DNA of 5,815 nt from Gammaproteobacteria bacterium RIFCSPHIGHO2_12_FULL_37_14 (GTDB lineage: Bacteria; Pseudomonadota; Gammaproteobacteria; DSM-16500), in assembly GCA_001801485.1 (NCBI GenBank), contig MGXV01000090.1, positions 1 through 5,815 of the forward strand, given 5' to 3'. Positions 5,311 to 5,815 of this stretch are shown here, one piece after another. Below the pieces are notes generated by a model. That model ran no database searches, was not told where the DNA came from, and saw only the letters and a program-made list of their open reading frames with translations. Within the stretch, counting starts at the first letter, position 1, and each line of letters opens with the position of its first letter. Both the position numbers and the translations under genes were made by a program.

Positions 5311-5815
5311 ATGAAAATCGGTTACGCGCGTGTTTCTACCGCCGATCAGCACCTAAGAATGCAAGAAGATGCATTGAAGAGCGCTGGGTGTGAAGAAATC
5401 TATTCTGATGTTATCAGTGGTGTTAAATCTCAACGTCCTGGATTGGAAAAAGCACTGAATTATGCTCGTGAAGGTGACACTATTGTTGTATGGAAATTGG
5501 ATAGGCTAGGCCGTTCGATACAGCATCTAATTCAAACCATCACATCGTTAATAGAAAAGAAAATTGCTTTTAAAAGTTTACAAGAAAACATTGATACCTC
5601 CACCAGTGGTGGTAAGCTTATTTTCCATATTTTCAGTGCGTTAGCAGAGTTTGAACGAGATCTTATTCAAGAAAGAACTCAAGCCGGGTTAAAGGCTGCA
5701 AGGGTGCGTGGAAAAATGGGTGGTAGACCGCCGTTGCTTGATACCAGGCAGATTAATCGAATGATTGAAATGTATGATGAACAGAAAAATACCGTGGCTG
5801 AGATTTGTAAAATCT
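5311..5815 (+). CDS. Serine recombinase (resolvase/DNA invertase family), cut at right edge
   Basis: 168 codons are visible and the frame is still open at the window end. The catalytic domain begins MKIGYARVSTADQ with the nucleophile Ser9 and Arg7, and continues with ISGVKSQRPGLEKAL (35-49), VVWKLDRLGRS (59-69) containing active-site Arg65 and Arg68, and GGKLIFHIFSALAEFERDLI (100-119), the long E-helix. GKMGGRPPLL (134-143) is the hinge to the C-terminal HTH, which is entered but incomplete. The family is usually about 185-200 residues, so only a short piece is missing. Such enzymes cut and rejoin DNA at paired sites through a 5'-phosphoserine link, resolving transposon cointegrates or inverting segments. 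The start is fixed by SD AGGAG (5301-5305). It is divergent from the operon across about 200 bases, suggesting a mobile-element boundary nearby. Confidence 0.95.
   Translation, partial: MKIGYARVSTADQHLRMQEDALKSAGCEEIYSDVISGVKSQRPGLEKALNYAREGDTIVVWKLDRLGRSIQHLIQTITSLIEKKIAFKSLQENIDTSTSGGKLIFHIFSALAEFERDLIQERTQAGLKAARVRGKMGGRPPLLDTRQINRMIEMYDEQKNTVAEICKI

Noticed and set aside
1..5815. CRISPR array, tRNA or rRNA genes, riboswitch
   Set aside because: No regularly spaced repeats, no cloverleaf or rRNA-like sequence, and no recognisable aptamer core in the few short intergenic gaps.

Overview
The window is AT-rich bacterial DNA. Gene style suggests a gammaproteobacterium (short intergenic gaps, Shine-Dalgarno (SD) starts, divergent glyoxalase-fold/YafY-type regulator pair, Pin/Tn3-like resolvase), but nothing here fixes the genus. 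Both ends cut through genes: a TetR-type regulator on the left and a serine recombinase on the right.

Left part (1-1100): the 5' end of a TetR-family regulator gene (minus strand) with a well-formed promoter. Two palindromic operator copies overlap that promoter, so the gene is probably autoregulated. Upstream of it, on the same strand, is a small VOC (glyoxalase/bleomycin-resistance fold) protein. Divergent from that is a YafY-type HTH regulator that keeps its DNA-binding domain but ends before the expected WYL sensor domain.

Centre (1128-5112, minus strand): the main feature is a compact four-gene operon read right to left: cytochrome P450, a class I terpene synthase-like protein, a FAD-dependent monooxygenase and a Fax/metaxin-type glutathione transferase. 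All three junctions are 4-base start/stop overlaps, so the genes are probably translated together. A possible 21-codon hydrophobic leader peptide with a strong SD precedes the P450, which has no SD of its own. The simplest reading is a small terpenoid pathway: the synthase cyclises a host prenyl diphosphate, the flavoenzyme and P450 oxidise the hydrocarbon, and the GST-fold protein conjugates, isomerises or detoxifies a reactive (perhaps epoxide) intermediate. The synthase is short and divergent, so the product cannot be predicted. No prenyl diphosphate synthase, ferredoxin or ferredoxin reductase is present, so precursor and electrons must come from elsewhere.

Right part (5113-5815): a short intergenic region holds the likely operon promoter and several small inverted repeats. 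It is followed by a divergent serine recombinase that runs off the window. The recombinase next to the operon, and the truncated regulator at the operon's other end, are consistent with the operon being a mobile or recently inserted accessory block. No transposon ends were found.
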